Source: Candidatus Lokiarchaeota archaeon | GTDB lineage: Archaea > Asgardarchaeota > Thorarchaeia > Thorarchaeales > Thorarchaeaceae | Reading direction: 5' to 3' | Assembly: GCA_014730275.1 (NCBI GenBank) | Contig: WJIL01000132.1 | Location: 58,026-122,025, forward strand | Length of the DNA: 64,000 nucleotides | In this document: one piece after another, positions 35,038-43,537 of the stretch | How the letters are laid out: every line of letters begins with the position of its first letter | Numbering within the stretch: the first letter of the stretch is position 1 | Made by a program: the position numbers and the translations under genes | Notes under the pieces: model-generated | Databases searched by the model: none | Told to the model about the DNA's origin: nothing | Seen by the model: only the letters and a program-made list of their open reading frames with translations

Positions 35038-36018
35038 ATGACAAAGATGGTCGAGAAACGATTTGGTGAGCATCTCCGAGTCAGAACCAAACCACACAAG
35101 ATGACTTTCAACAATCATGAAGCCGGCATCAAGGCAGAGTTCAATCAAGGTCTTCTCCAAGAACACCTCCCTCTAACACAGGGTGTTATGACCGGGGATC
35201 AGACCTTGGTCAAAACACTGGGAAAAGTGATTCCGAAATCGACTGTCGAGGCTCTGAATTCAACGGAATTTATCGATGTCTTTGGGCGGGTTCTAGAACT
35301 CCCAGGTCCGCGCGGCGGTACCTGTCTACAATACCTCTATGTATGGGACTATCAGGCGGTACCAGCTCACGAGGCCGACTATGAGCCGATATTTGTATAT
35401 ATTGACGGTACTAAAAGACATGCCATCTATGATCTTGTCCATTATTGTGCGCGTCGTCTTGAACTAGGATCTTCCAAAAGAGATGGGCCTGGCTTGAGAA
35501 TGATTCCGGGCTGGCATTCTTTCTTGCCTGCTCCCCAATTACGTCCTGCTAATGCGGATTCCAAGCTTGAGGTTAAGCCTCTATCTGATCAACATCTGGA
35601 TGCATGGTATTCAATTCCCGAGAAATCTGCCCAGTTCAAGATTCGTAGATACTTGGCGAACCCTTTCTTGCTTGAGGCACCTGGTCATTTCCTGGAATCG
35701 CCTGATGAGGACAGCAAAACGATGTGCTGTACCTTCTTGGAAATAGAATCTGCACTAAAAGAGTTCGAGGACCCTCGAAAAGGCGTTGTTGAGGGTGTTA
35801 AGCGGGCCTTGACGAAGTGCGTTGGTATTTTTGGTCTGTATCGATTGGGAGCATTAGTACAGCTACTACTGGAAATGAATCAGATTGGATTGTTGCAACT
35901 AGGTCAACCGCTTGGTGATGGTCTCAATCTGGGAAAACTAACTGCTCTTTTGCAAGAAGGATTGATATCACTAACAGACATGGGCAAAAACCTGATTCAG
36001 GGGCTGGGGAAGGAGTAA
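35038..36018 (+). CDS. Conserved hypothetical protein with HEADYE motif
   Basis: 326 residues; not recognised. Residues 75-115 hold LELPGPRGGTCLQYLYVWDY and VPAHEADYEPIFVYID, a His-Glu-Asp-Glu cluster that could bind a metal. It recalls the H..D.E region of NPP1-like or Vps62-like domains, but weakly. The C-terminal 60 residues are hydrophobic and Leu/Gly-rich (IGLLQLGQPLGDGLNLGKL). No signal peptide. It starts 89 bases from the divergent DUF6125 gene. An internal ATG at 35047 is an alternative start. Confidence 0.55.
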   Translation: MTKMVEKRFGEHLRVRTKPHKMTFNNHEAGIKAEFNQGLLQEHLPLTQGVMTGDQTLVKTLGKVIPKSTVEALNSTEFIDVFGRVLELPGPRGGTCLQYLYVWDYQAVPAHEADYEPIFVYIDGTKRHAIYDLVHYCARRLELGSSKRDGPGLRMIPGWHSFLPAPQLRPANADSKLEVKPLSDQHLDAWYSIPEKSAQFKIRRYLANPFLLEAPGHFLESPDEDSKTMCCTFLEIESALKEFEDPRKGVVEGVKRALTKCVGIFGLYRLGALVQLLLEMNQIGLLQLGQPLGDGLNLGKLTALLQEGLISLTDMGKNLIQGLGKE

Positions 36019-36124
36019 GCGCCTAGTGATTGACATCTTCTTGAGAACAGTTGGGTGAGAGCCTACTGCCGATAAGCTTTAATCAGAAACTAATTTCGGG
36101 CTATTAGTGGAGAACTTGTCAGAT

Positions 36125-37063
36125 ATGACTGAGGACGGTATCACCACCGAACTAAATCCAGAAAACCGATTTGACCCTTTAGCGCTTCTGGTGATTATTC
36201 GCCCCCAGAACTGCATCATTGGAGGTTTGACAGTTCTGGCCGGGATAGCCATGGGATACAATTCGATGCCCGCTCGCACCCCGCTTTCTTCGTTTGCGGA
36301 TGCGTTTCTTTTCGGTTATTTGACGTACTTTTTCGTAGCGGCGGCCGGGAATGTTGTTAATGACATCTTTGATGTGGAAGTAGATCGGATAAATCGACCT
36401 GAACGAGTATTACCTAGTGGACGAATGACGATACGACAAGCCTGGGCATATGTAGTCTTTCTTGGTACACTTGGTGTATTTTTTGCATGGCTGAATGGCC
36501 CACTTGGTACCATTATTGTTATTGTTTTCCAGATTATTGGTTATGCATATGCATCGAAGGTCAAAGAGCTCGGACTGGCTGGCAATTTTATGGTCGCTTT
36601 CTCTTTTGCTTTTGGTGTTATTTACGGGTCCTTTATCTATGGTGAGACAATAGGCCATCTCTTCATACCGATTCCTTCATGGCTCTTCTTCCTGACCGCT
36701 TTCATGATTCTTCAAGCCCGAGAGACAATAAAAGGCTCTGAAGATGTCGAGGGTGACAAGCTGCGGGATGTTAGAACAATTGCGAGAGTTTATGGATATA
36801 GGGTAGCTGCTGGGGTAGCTGCAGTACTGAATATGATTGGCGTTCTCTGTTATTCTCTGATTTGGCTTTTAGGATTTGCTAGCTGGGATTTATGGCCCCT
36901 TCTTCTGGCGGGTGCAGGAGTTGTTACTGGGGCTGCAATTGCTCCTCTTACAGGTCCGAGCAATGATCGACGCTTGCTCATAGGAAGTACTCTAGACAAA
37001 ATTGGAGCTCTTATTGGTCTAATTGCATTTGTGATGATTCCACTGTACGGTATCATATTATGA
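36125..37063 (+). CDS. UbiA prenyltransferase, likely digeranylgeranylglyceryl phosphate synthase
   Basis: 312 residues from the ATG at 36125 (GGAG 12 bases upstream); a GTG at 36107 would add 6. About eight membrane segments. First Asp-rich motif NVVNDIFDVEVDRINRPER with VLPSG; second SEDVEGDKLRDVRTIA. The EDVEGD...RT form is typical of archaeal DGGGP synthase, which adds the second geranylgeranyl chain in ether-lipid synthesis. Menaquinone- or haem-type UbiA enzymes are alternatives. A TA-rich box (TAAGCTTTAAT, about 36072-36082) lies upstream. It converges on the Yip1 gene. Confidence 0.82.
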   Translation: MTEDGITTELNPENRFDPLALLVIIRPQNCIIGGLTVLAGIAMGYNSMPARTPLSSFADAFLFGYLTYFFVAAAGNVVNDIFDVEVDRINRPERVLPSGRMTIRQAWAYVVFLGTLGVFFAWLNGPLGTIIVIVFQIIGYAYASKVKELGLAGNFMVAFSFAFGVIYGSFIYGETIGHLFIPIPSWLFFLTAFMILQARETIKGSEDVEGDKLRDVRTIARVYGYRVAAGVAAVLNMIGVLCYSLIWLLGFASWDLWPLLLAGAGVVTGAAIAPLTGPSNDRRLLIGSTLDKIGALIGLIAFVMIPLYGIIL

Positions 37064-37066
37064 ATC

Positions 37067-37882
37067 CTAATGGACCTGCCAGAAGGTCCAGCCAAGAACA
37101 ATCATGCACAGAACAGCTACAACGAACGCCCAGACCGTAGACGTTTCATGTGCTTCTCTAATTCCAAAAATTAGCAAGAATCCAACCCACACAAATGATG
37201 TAGTGGTCAGATAATCGAGGGTCATCCATATCCCTGAATTGTAGATCTGTTGAACGATAGTAGCCCAAGCGCCCGGGTTCTCTACATTGATTGCGGGTAT
37301 GAAAACCAGTACCAGTATCAGCCCTATCAGTCTGATGAGCACCACTGGAAACATGCTGTATCCAACAATAGATACGGTCTTTCCTTTGCTACCTGTCCCT
37401 CCTGTAACCTTGAAAGCCAAATGGGCAAAAATCGAACCAAGGACAAGGAATAACATTCCAAGCAACAGATTCGGTAGTATTGAAAACAGGGCTGTAGTTA
37501 GAAATGCCGTACCTGCTTCGGTAAACAAAATGCTGGTTGCTGCAGTTCTGCCCGTTGTCTGGTTTACAACCACGCTTACTGTAAACTTGGATGATACTGC
37601 TAAGAAGAAACCTGCCATGACGAGTGCATTCATGATGATTATCAGGAATGGCCCAACTGTATCTGGTCTTTGAGCTATGTCTCTGAATGTTGTTGCAGGT
37701 CTTCTCATTGTTCCATATATGCGTTTCAGTGGACCCATAGCCTTGACGTCGGATGGCTCGGGGCGTTTTAGCATGGGTAGAACTCTTTCGAGTGTCTCTA
37801 CTGCGATTTCCTCGTGGCATATTGGGCAAATAGTAGCATCTGCCGGGACGGGACTATCACAGAATTCACACCTTCTCACCAT
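37067..37882 (-). CDS. Yip1-family membrane protein with N-terminal zinc ribbon
   Basis: 271 residues. A zinc ribbon (CEFCDSPVP...CPICHEEI) at 5-25 is followed by RPATTFRDIAQRPDTVGPF, the usual entry to Yip1 domains, then five hydrophobic segments (IIIMNALVMAGFFLAV, LPNLLLGMLFLVLGSIFAH, MFPVVLIRLIGLILVLVFIP, TSFVWVGFLLIFGI, VVAVLCMIVLGW). Eukaryotic Yip1 proteins act in ER-Golgi transport with Rab GTPases; prokaryotic members have no known role. The zinc ribbon faces the cytoplasm by the positive-inside rule. It converges on the UbiA gene with a 3-base gap. Confidence 0.7.
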   Translation of the reverse strand: MVRRCEFCDSPVPADATICPICHEEIAVETLERVLPMLKRPEPSDVKAMGPLKRIYGTMRRPATTFRDIAQRPDTVGPFLIIIMNALVMAGFFLAVSSKFTVSVVVNQTTGRTAATSILFTEAGTAFLTTALFSILPNLLLGMLFLVLGSIFAHLAFKVTGGTGSKGKTVSIVGYSMFPVVLIRLIGLILVLVFIPAINVENPGAWATIVQQIYNSGIWMTLDYLTTTSFVWVGFLLIFGIREAHETSTVWAFVVAVLCMIVLGWTFWQVH

Positions 37883-37985
37883 GCAAATGACCTCGTCAAT
37901 ACCTGATTGAATACCAAGTCATTTTGAAGTGATAGGTTTCCCTATTAAACAATTATTGGGTTGCCCATCATTTTTCGGATCCAAT

Positions 37986-38612
37986 CTACCAGAGGCCAAA
38001 TTCATCAAAAAGGGAAGTCGGATGGATTACTACATATGGAATGGTGACATCCCAGAATGCTTGAACTGCGTTGAGGATTACCGTATATGCAATCAGAAAG
38101 GCTGTGTCATCTAGCCCAAAGAACAGTGGCACTATGATAAGATTAAGTGGTATCATTATGATTATCCGTACAATGGTTGCAAGTAGCATCAAGGTGACGT
38201 ATTTTTTGACATCTCCTAGTTCCTTTCCCGCAGTTGTCTCACCAGCGAATTTCACACCTAACCAAGGTATGACAATCATGGGAATAGTCGCGATGAGTTT
38301 GAGCAATGTACCGATTGGACCGGTGGGATCATAGAAAAACAGTGCAATTGTTCCTACTGTCATGCTGGTCAATCCTACTGCAAAGCCACCTATTAGAAAC
38401 GCGATAATCCAGAATATGGATACTGGGTCGAATAGTGCTATTCCCCATCCAGGTATTCTTGGAATGAAGGCAACAATAGGTGCTACTGCTACTGAAAGCG
38501 CAGCCAGTACCCCCGCAACTGCTATCTTCTTGGTTGTGCGGGTGAAATCGCTGCTTTCTAGAAAATCCTCATTCTCTTCAATTCTTTCCTCGGACGGACT
38601 CTGCGATTGCAT
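37986..38612 (-). CDS. ECF-type transporter substrate-binding (S) component
   Basis: 208 residues with about five membrane segments. After a charged 25-residue N-terminus the first segment reads KKIAVAGVLAALSVAVAPIV, typical of ECF S-components. PRIPGWGIALFDPVSIFWIIAF and KLIATIPMIVIPWLGVKFAG follow. S-components bind vitamins or metal ions and need a shared EcfAA'T module, which is not in this window. Substrate unknown. Its promoter region carries two adjacent inverted repeats (38641-38679). Confidence 0.7.
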   Translation of the reverse strand: MQSQSPSEERIEENEDFLESSDFTRTTKKIAVAGVLAALSVAVAPIVAFIPRIPGWGIALFDPVSIFWIIAFLIGGFAVGLTSMTVGTIALFFYDPTGPIGTLLKLIATIPMIVIPWLGVKFAGETTAGKELGDVKKYVTLMLLATIVRIIIMIPLNLIIVPLFFGLDDTAFLIAYTVILNAVQAFWDVTIPYVVIHPTSLFDEFGLW

Positions 38613-38640
38613 GCTTCATGCACCCACCCCCCAAGATATA

Positions 38641-38679
38641 TAGTTTACCCAATGTAAATAAACTACTCACTTTTGAGTA
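38641..38679. promoter_or_regulatory. Two adjacent inverted repeats over the S-component promoter
   Basis: TAGTTTA (38641-38647) and TAAACTA (38659-38665) form a 7-base inverted repeat. TACTCA (38664-38669) and TGAGTA (38674-38679) form a second with a 4-base spacer. The first overlaps the minus-strand TATA-like box (AAACTATATATC, about 38634-38645), about 25-30 bases before the S-component gene. Overlap with the TATA box suggests a repressor site. The wHTH gene at 38736 and the TrmB-like gene at 39308 are candidate regulators. Confidence 0.5.
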
Positions 38680-38735
38680 CTATGTGATAAACATTTGATA
38701 ACTGCTTTTTCGTAATGCGTCTATAAGGAGGGCAA

Positions 38736-39185
38736 TTACTGATGATCGTCGTCAGATCGGCTTCTTTGATTTCTTTTTCCCTGATCCAGTCTCCGTTGAC
38801 GTCTACTCAACATCTGAATGAGCTTCCTAGTAGGCCGTATCCAGTCAGGGTTCAACCTCCACTCGGCCCACTCAATCCCTGAAGAGAGTGATGTACGGCT
38901 TAGAACAAGTCTTGATGAAACGAGTTGATTTATGCTAGTGAGAATTGTTCCTATCGTTACTGCACCTATGAGTGGTCTTGCTTTTCTAGCTGCCTTCAGC
39001 AAGTCGGTCGTACTGACCCATCCTCCATCTTCGATGAGAAGTCGCAGGACTTTCGACCGTACAGGATCTGATTCGAGCATGCCTTTGAGCGGTGCCAAAT
39101 TTATGCACTTCTGGCTTTCTCCCTTTCGATTTGTCTCGTATTCTTGATTCCTGCTATCTGGATTTACGACACTACGAAAGTCCAT
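38736..39185 (-). CDS. Winged-helix regulator-like protein
   Basis: 149 residues. The centre reads ESDPVRSKVLRLLIEDGGWVSTTDLLKAARKA, then IGAVTIGTILTSINQLVSSRLVLSRT and EWAEWRLNPDW, a winged helix with wing strand at the end. The C-terminal tail is strongly basic (RRQRRLDQGKRNQRSRSDDD). No ligand domain. It lies between two S-component genes and upstream of the first on the same strand, separated by the inverted repeats. A role in regulating them is inference. Confidence 0.55.
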   Translation of the reverse strand: MDFRSVVNPDSRNQEYETNRKGESQKCINLAPLKGMLESDPVRSKVLRLLIEDGGWVSTTDLLKAARKARPLIGAVTIGTILTSINQLVSSRLVLSRTSLSSGIEWAEWRLNPDWIRPTRKLIQMLSRRQRRLDQGKRNQRSRSDDDHQ

Positions 39186-39307
39186 TATGCAACCTCACTG
39201 ACAGCAATTCAATCCTTTCTTTTGAAAGCCAGTATTATGCTTTCCAAATCGGCTGTGCTTGTTGTTGCACAACCCTTATCTTGGTTTCACTATAGATTTA
39301 CCATGTT

Positions 39308-39691
39308 ATGCCTTTGAACAAATCGCTGGAAGGTCTCTTCTCTGAAGCCTTTGAGCGCCCTTCGGATTTCCTCTGTTGTGCGTTTGGTTTACGAGAAAAT
39401 GAAATTGATGTCTATTTTGCACTCCTGTCTGGACCAAAGAGCGTAGAGGAATTGGCAACAGATGAGAGCATAGACCGAGATAGAAGCACTGTTCAGAGGG
39501 TATTGGCCAAGCTGCTTGATGCTGGGCTTGTTATGCGCGAGGAAAAACACCTGGAACGTGGTGGTTACTATTACCTGTATCGTGCAGTTTCTGAAGAAAC
39601 AGTGAAGCATGAGATACTGAAGCAGTTGGACAACTGGTATGAACAGACCAGAAGGTTTTTGCTGAACGAATGGCCCGAGCTCATAGAGTAA
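39308..39691 (+). CDS. TrmB-like winged-helix transcriptional regulator
   Basis: 127 residues: FGLRENEIDVYFALLSGPKSVEELATDE, then STVQRVLAKLLDAGLVMREEKHL and the wing GGYYYLYRAVS, followed by a C-terminal helix (ILKQLDNWYEQTRRFL). This is the TrmB/archaeal wHTH pattern without a sugar-binding domain. The next gene, an S-component, starts 7 bases after its stop and hypB follows, so it probably regulates its own operon. Confidence 0.75.
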   Translation: MPLNKSLEGLFSEAFERPSDFLCCAFGLRENEIDVYFALLSGPKSVEELATDESIDRDRSTVQRVLAKLLDAGLVMREEKHLERGGYYYLYRAVSEETVKHEILKQLDNWYEQTRRFLLNEWPELIE

Positions 39692-39698
39692 CAGGAAA

Positions 39699-40271
39699 AT
39701 GCCCTCAAATCAGGTTACCACAAATACGGTTATGCTAACAACTCTTGCAATACTTGCGGCAATGGGTATTTGGACCCGGCTTTTTGTCAAAATACCTGTT
39801 ATTGCTGGCCTTCTAGAGCTGACTCCCGGCTTCATGTTTTCAGAACTGGGCGGCATCATAGGTGGTATTGCAGGAGGCGTATTTGTTGGTGCAATTGTTG
39901 GGATTGGGGGTGCCATAGCTGGAGGCGAGCCATTCCTTCTGCCCATGATTGGGAATATTTTTCTTGGTATTGGAACTGGTTGGGTAATCCAAGTAGCCCA
40001 AGACAGGGATTCTATCCACTATAGGATTATGGTAATTTTGGGTGGTGCACTTATTGGTGGATTTCTTCCTAGTGTTACGATTTTCGCCTTCTTCACTGAA
40101 TCATTCGAGGCGGCTATCATATTTGCTCTACTAGACGCTTTCCAAGCCGGATTATGGGCAGCTGTTGCTCTTTTTGTAGAGAAGATCATTCGCGAAATCA
40201 TAGGCAATTACATCTATGAGAAAGCTAAAACGGACATTAGTGGGTCCAAAATACGAGATGACACGGGATGA
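39699..40271 (+). CDS. ECF-type transporter substrate-binding (S) component
   Basis: 190 residues with about five membrane segments: TLAILAAMGIWTRLFVKIPV, ELTPGFMFSELGGIIGGIAGG, FVGAIVGIGGAIAGGEPFLLP, ILGGALIGGFLPSVTIFAF and LLDAFQAGLWAAVALFV. Gly-rich helices and an opening like other S-components. It overlaps hypB by 4 bases (ATGA), which suggests a connected function, possibly nickel or another cofactor. It lacks the N-terminal His motif of CbiM/NikM, so a metal substrate is not shown. Confidence 0.65.
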   Translation: MPSNQVTTNTVMLTTLAILAAMGIWTRLFVKIPVIAGLLELTPGFMFSELGGIIGGIAGGVFVGAIVGIGGAIAGGEPFLLPMIGNIFLGIGTGWVIQVAQDRDSIHYRIMVILGGALIGGFLPSVTIFAFFTESFEAAIIFALLDAFQAGLWAAVALFVEKIIREIIGNYIYEKAKTDISGSKIRDDTG

Positions 40272-40918
40272 AAGAACGCACAATTTCAATCAATATCCGC
40301 AAGGATCTCTTCGGGGCAAATGAAGAGGCAGCGGAAATAAACACGAGAACTTTCGAAGAGCACGGGGTACGAGCATTTGATATCATGGGGTCGGTTGGGA
40401 CTGGCAAGACCCAGCTTATCGAGGCATTGTGTGATGAGCTATCTGACAAATATAGGATTCTGATGGTTGCGGGGGATCTCGCAACACGAATTGATGCAAA
40501 CAGAGTAGCTTCTCATGGTATTGATACAGTACAAATCAATACTGAAACAGCTTGCCATCTTGATGCCAGAATGGTTAGAGTAGCCCTGCGCGAGGTTGAT
40601 TTGTCCAAGTACGATGTGATTTTCATCGAAAATGTTGGTAATCTGATTTGTCCAGCCGGATATCCGCTTGGAGTTGAGAAGAAAGTAGTCGTTGTCAGCA
40701 TAACGGAAGGACCGTATATGATTCAAAAACATCCACTAACAATCAAACGAGCTGACATGGTCGTAATTAACAAAGTTGACCTCGCTGATGCCATCGGCTT
40801 TGATGTTGATGGACTAGTTAAAGATGTTAGAGAAGTTGATGCAAACATTCCTGTGTTCCGGGTAAGTGCTAAGAATGCTGATGGTGTGCAAGAAGTTATA
40901 CCGGCTCTCGAATTGTAG
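40268..40918 (+). CDS. hypB: HypB nickel-insertion GTPase
   Basis: 216 residues, SIMIBI-class GTPase. P-loop GSVGTGKTQL at about 40-49, switch region VAGDLATRIDANR, INTETACHLDARMV with the metal-related Cys-His, then FIENVGNLICPAGYPLG, and base recognition NKVD. HypB helps insert nickel into NiFe hydrogenase. No N-terminal His-rich stretch is present. Co-translated with the S-component gene. Hydrogenase genes are not in the window. UreG is an alternative, but the CHLDARMV segment is HypB-like. Confidence 0.9.
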   Translation: MKERTISINIRKDLFGANEEAAEINTRTFEEHGVRAFDIMGSVGTGKTQLIEALCDELSDKYRILMVAGDLATRIDANRVASHGIDTVQINTETACHLDARMVRVALREVDLSKYDVIFIENVGNLICPAGYPLGVEKKVVVVSITEGPYMIQKHPLTIKRADMVVINKVDLADAIGFDVDGLVKDVREVDANIPVFRVSAKNADGVQEVIPALEL

Positions 40919-40919
40919 C

Positions 40920-41786
40920 TCACGCTGCAGCTTTCTTTTCCAAGAGCTCGATTAGCTTCTCTTTTACCCCGTCAATGTGTCCTGCCCCAAGAACTGCCAC
41001 GATTTCACCATCGACATCTTTCAAGATGAATTCGAGCGCCTCGGCGACATATTCATCCCTTTCATCGATTAAGACTTCTGCTAAACTCGGGAACTCTGAC
41101 CGGAATTGTTCCATCATCTCTGGAATAGTACCCTCTTCTTTTAGGAAGGCAAGGATGTCAAATTCTCCTTCTTCTGACTGTAGTTCCTCCAAGTCTGGTA
41201 CCATACTAGCAAAGCGATAAATCTCATCAAGTGGTACCTCTGCCAAGGAATTCATGATTGCCCCAAGCGGTCTATCAACCAGCGCTATCTTGGCACCGAT
41301 TTTCCTCCCTTCTTCAATAGCCGCTTTCATTTCCTCCCCTGCTCCGGATCCTGTTATCTGTCCTAGACTCTTTTCAAGGAGAGCTATTTGGTTCAGAAAC
41401 CCTTCTGCCACGTTCATCTGATTTGGGGTTTCCTTATCAAGCAATTCCTCGTTCTCCTCCATTAGCTGATTGTAGCGCTGTTTGTCAAGCTCAACAGCTA
41501 CAACATCGGGTTGAACCCTATGCACAATTTCACGAGCCTCATCTACACTCGCTTTATCTACGTGGATTACCGGCAGGAAATGTATCCGCTCGAGTTCATC
41601 AGTCACCGAGTGAGCCTCACTGATAGAAAGAAAGATACGGCTTTTCACCTTTCTGCTTCCTAGACCTATGGTAACTCCTTCGAGGTAAACGTTCGGAACC
41701 TCTTGTCTACTATTGTCAATCTCCTGTGGCTTCTTTTCAATTTGAGGAAGCTTTTTACTTGTACTGCGTTTACCTCTGGCAAGCAA
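40920..41786 (-). CDS. TraB/PrgY family protein
   Basis: 288 residues from a TTG at 41786. The TraB core begins with RIHFLPVIHVDKAS, then VQPDVVAVELDKQRY, EGRKIGAKIALVDRPLG and ends VAVLGAGHIDGVKEKL. The conserved His (PVIH, GAGH) and Glu (VELD) match the putative active site of this family, related to Tiki/ChaN metalloproteases. PrgY removes pheromone in enterococci; the archaeal role is unknown. Some TraB proteins have a C-terminal membrane region, which is absent here. It converges on hypB with adjacent stops. Confidence 0.85.
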   Translation of the reverse strand: MLARGKRSTSKKLPQIEKKPQEIDNSRQEVPNVYLEGVTIGLGSRKVKSRIFLSISEAHSVTDELERIHFLPVIHVDKASVDEAREIVHRVQPDVVAVELDKQRYNQLMEENEELLDKETPNQMNVAEGFLNQIALLEKSLGQITGSGAGEEMKAAIEEGRKIGAKIALVDRPLGAIMNSLAEVPLDEIYRFASMVPDLEELQSEEGEFDILAFLKEEGTIPEMMEQFRSEFPSLAEVLIDERDEYVAEALEFILKDVDGEIVAVLGAGHIDGVKEKLIELLEKKAAA

Positions 41787-41807
41787 CTCAAATACTAAAG
41801 GAAGCGA

Positions 41808-42164
41808 GTGGTATTGAGGTCAGATCTCGACTTAGCATTTGCCAAGTTAATGAATCCAAGGATGAGTGCTGGACTGATGGTTCTCTATAGCCTTCTAGAT
41901 CCTCTTCAAGGAGAACCACAGGCTCCAATGGATGTGCGCGACCAGGTCAACGAATGGTTCAAGGAAAGAAATCTTTCCAAGCAATCTATTACAAATGCTG
42001 CAAGGCGTTTGGAAGAAGCTAGGATTATCAACCGTGAGGAAGGCTATAGTGCAAATTACGGTTACATAATCTCAGTTCTACTTAACCAAATCCTTGAGCT
42101 GTCCGACCGTGTGAGCGATCTTGAGGATGAAATTACGGAAATGAAACATGAGGTTGATATCTAG
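41808..42164 (+). CDS. Small winged-helix protein with C-terminal coiled coil
   Basis: 118 residues from the GTG at 41808; a TTG at 41814 and an ATG at 41850 are alternatives. It has a helix-turn-helix (DQVNEWFKERNLSKQSITNAARRLEEARIINREEG) and wing (YSANYGYIIS), then a coiled coil (QILELSDRVSDLEDEITEM) for dimerisation. Divergent from the TraB gene with only 21 bases between starts, so it may control both. Its stop overlaps that of mfnA. Confidence 0.6.
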   Translation: MVLRSDLDLAFAKLMNPRMSAGLMVLYSLLDPLQGEPQAPMDVRDQVNEWFKERNLSKQSITNAARRLEEARIINREEGYSANYGYIISVLLNQILELSDRVSDLEDEITEMKHEVDI

Positions 42165-43327
42165 TTGATGGACTGAGTGATTTCCTCTAGATCCTTGAAG
42201 AATGAATCAACTGTTTCCTCATCTACATGCGGCACAATAACCATCCTAAAACTCTCAGGGAGTGGAGAACTTCCCATTTTCCATCCTCGCTCCTCCATTT
42301 CTCTAACAATCGCATCGATACTTATCTTCTCGCTTGTTATTCCGAGAATATTCAACACGGGTTCGATTGCACATTGTAAATAGGGATTTTCCTTAGTCCT
42401 TTCGTGCGCTAGCTCTGTTACAGACATGCAATCCTTTACGATTGATTGGTATCCTTTTCTGCCAAGGTGTTTCATTATTGCCCAAGTTGCTATTACTGGG
42501 GCGGCAGGACGTGTACCGAGTAGAGTGGGAATCTTAGAATCAAAGGGAATGTAAGGAACGTTTCTTGTTATGGCTTGGAGGTGTTTCTCTTCTCGAAATA
42601 AGAGACAGCCGGATGGAATTGGAGCTAACCCTGTTTTGTGCGGATCTACACTGACACTTGTCACACCAGGTACTTCGAACCCAAAAGGATACTTTCCAAG
42701 GCCCAAATCATCGAGAAACGGAATCACAAAACCTCCGAATGCTGCGTCAACGTGAAGTGGTAGTCCGTTGTCGATGGCAATTGTCCCAATTCGATCAATT
42801 GGATCTATTTGACCAACATATGTTGTGCCAGCAGTAAGGAAGATACCCGCTGTGTTTTCATTGATAGATTCTTCGATTTCTTCGGGTACAGCTTTGTACT
42901 GTGAATCGACAGATGTTTTGATCAGTTCTATTCCCAGAAGCCAGGCAGCCTTGTCCACAGATGAATGCACTGTTTTTGGGGCAATGATTTCTGGATTGTC
43001 CACTTGGGCTGTTTCCCTAGCAGCAACCATTGCGAGAATGTTTGATTCGGTTCCTCCTGAGGTTGTGGTCCCGCACGGGTTTGCAAGATGAACCAAATCA
43101 CCAATCATCTGGACAACTTTTCTCTCAATTTTGGCTGAACCCGGAAATGTGTGCTTGCGCCCGAGATTTCTTTGCACATGTTGGGCCATGATTCTTGAAG
43201 ATATTCTATGTGGAATTGATGACATTGAAGCAATGGGGGTCCCTGCTTCATAGCTTGTATCTGCTTCGAGTATCTCATCGAGTTCCTTGAATACCCGTCT
43301 TGCATCCAGACCTTCTTCTTCGAACAT
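42161..43327 (-). CDS. mfnA: MfnA-type L-tyrosine/L-aspartate decarboxylase
   Basis: 388 residues from the ATG at 43327; GGAG 8 bases upstream fixes the start inside a longer frame. PLP group II decarboxylase: TSGGTESN, HVDAAFGGFVIPF with the cofactor Asp, and the Schiff-base Lys in SVDPHKTGLAPIPSG. Archaeal members decarboxylate tyrosine (methanofuran) or aspartate to beta-alanine for coenzyme A. In an organism without methanogenesis genes in view, the beta-alanine role is more likely. Convergent with the wHTH gene, stops overlapping. Confidence 0.9.
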   Translation of the reverse strand: MFEEEGLDARRVFKELDEILEADTSYEAGTPIASMSSIPHRISSRIMAQHVQRNLGRKHTFPGSAKIERKVVQMIGDLVHLANPCGTTTSGGTESNILAMVAARETAQVDNPEIIAPKTVHSSVDKAAWLLGIELIKTSVDSQYKAVPEEIEESINENTAGIFLTAGTTYVGQIDPIDRIGTIAIDNGLPLHVDAAFGGFVIPFLDDLGLGKYPFGFEVPGVTSVSVDPHKTGLAPIPSGCLLFREEKHLQAITRNVPYIPFDSKIPTLLGTRPAAPVIATWAIMKHLGRKGYQSIVKDCMSVTELAHERTKENPYLQCAIEPVLNILGITSEKISIDAIVREMEERGWKMGSSPLPESFRMVIVPHVDEETVDSFFKDLEEITQSIN

Positions 43328-43537
43328 TTTCTTTACTCCGTAGAAGACCACACTTTTTCGAAGGAGATAGCTTGGTATAATGCTTGTGGAATGCAGTGAT
43401 TATCTCTCTCTGAACAGCATGTTTATTTCAAATTCGTTTGACTACCATCGGACCCACTATTCTGATATTGATATCGTCTCAGTGTGTATTCCGAAAAACC
43501 CATCACCTGAATAGAGTGTTAAATGGTGTAGCCGAAA

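Noticed and set aside
37929..38643. Open frames on the plus strand across the S-component gene
   Set aside because: They are antisense shadows of a membrane protein with a recognisable S-component opening on the minus strand.
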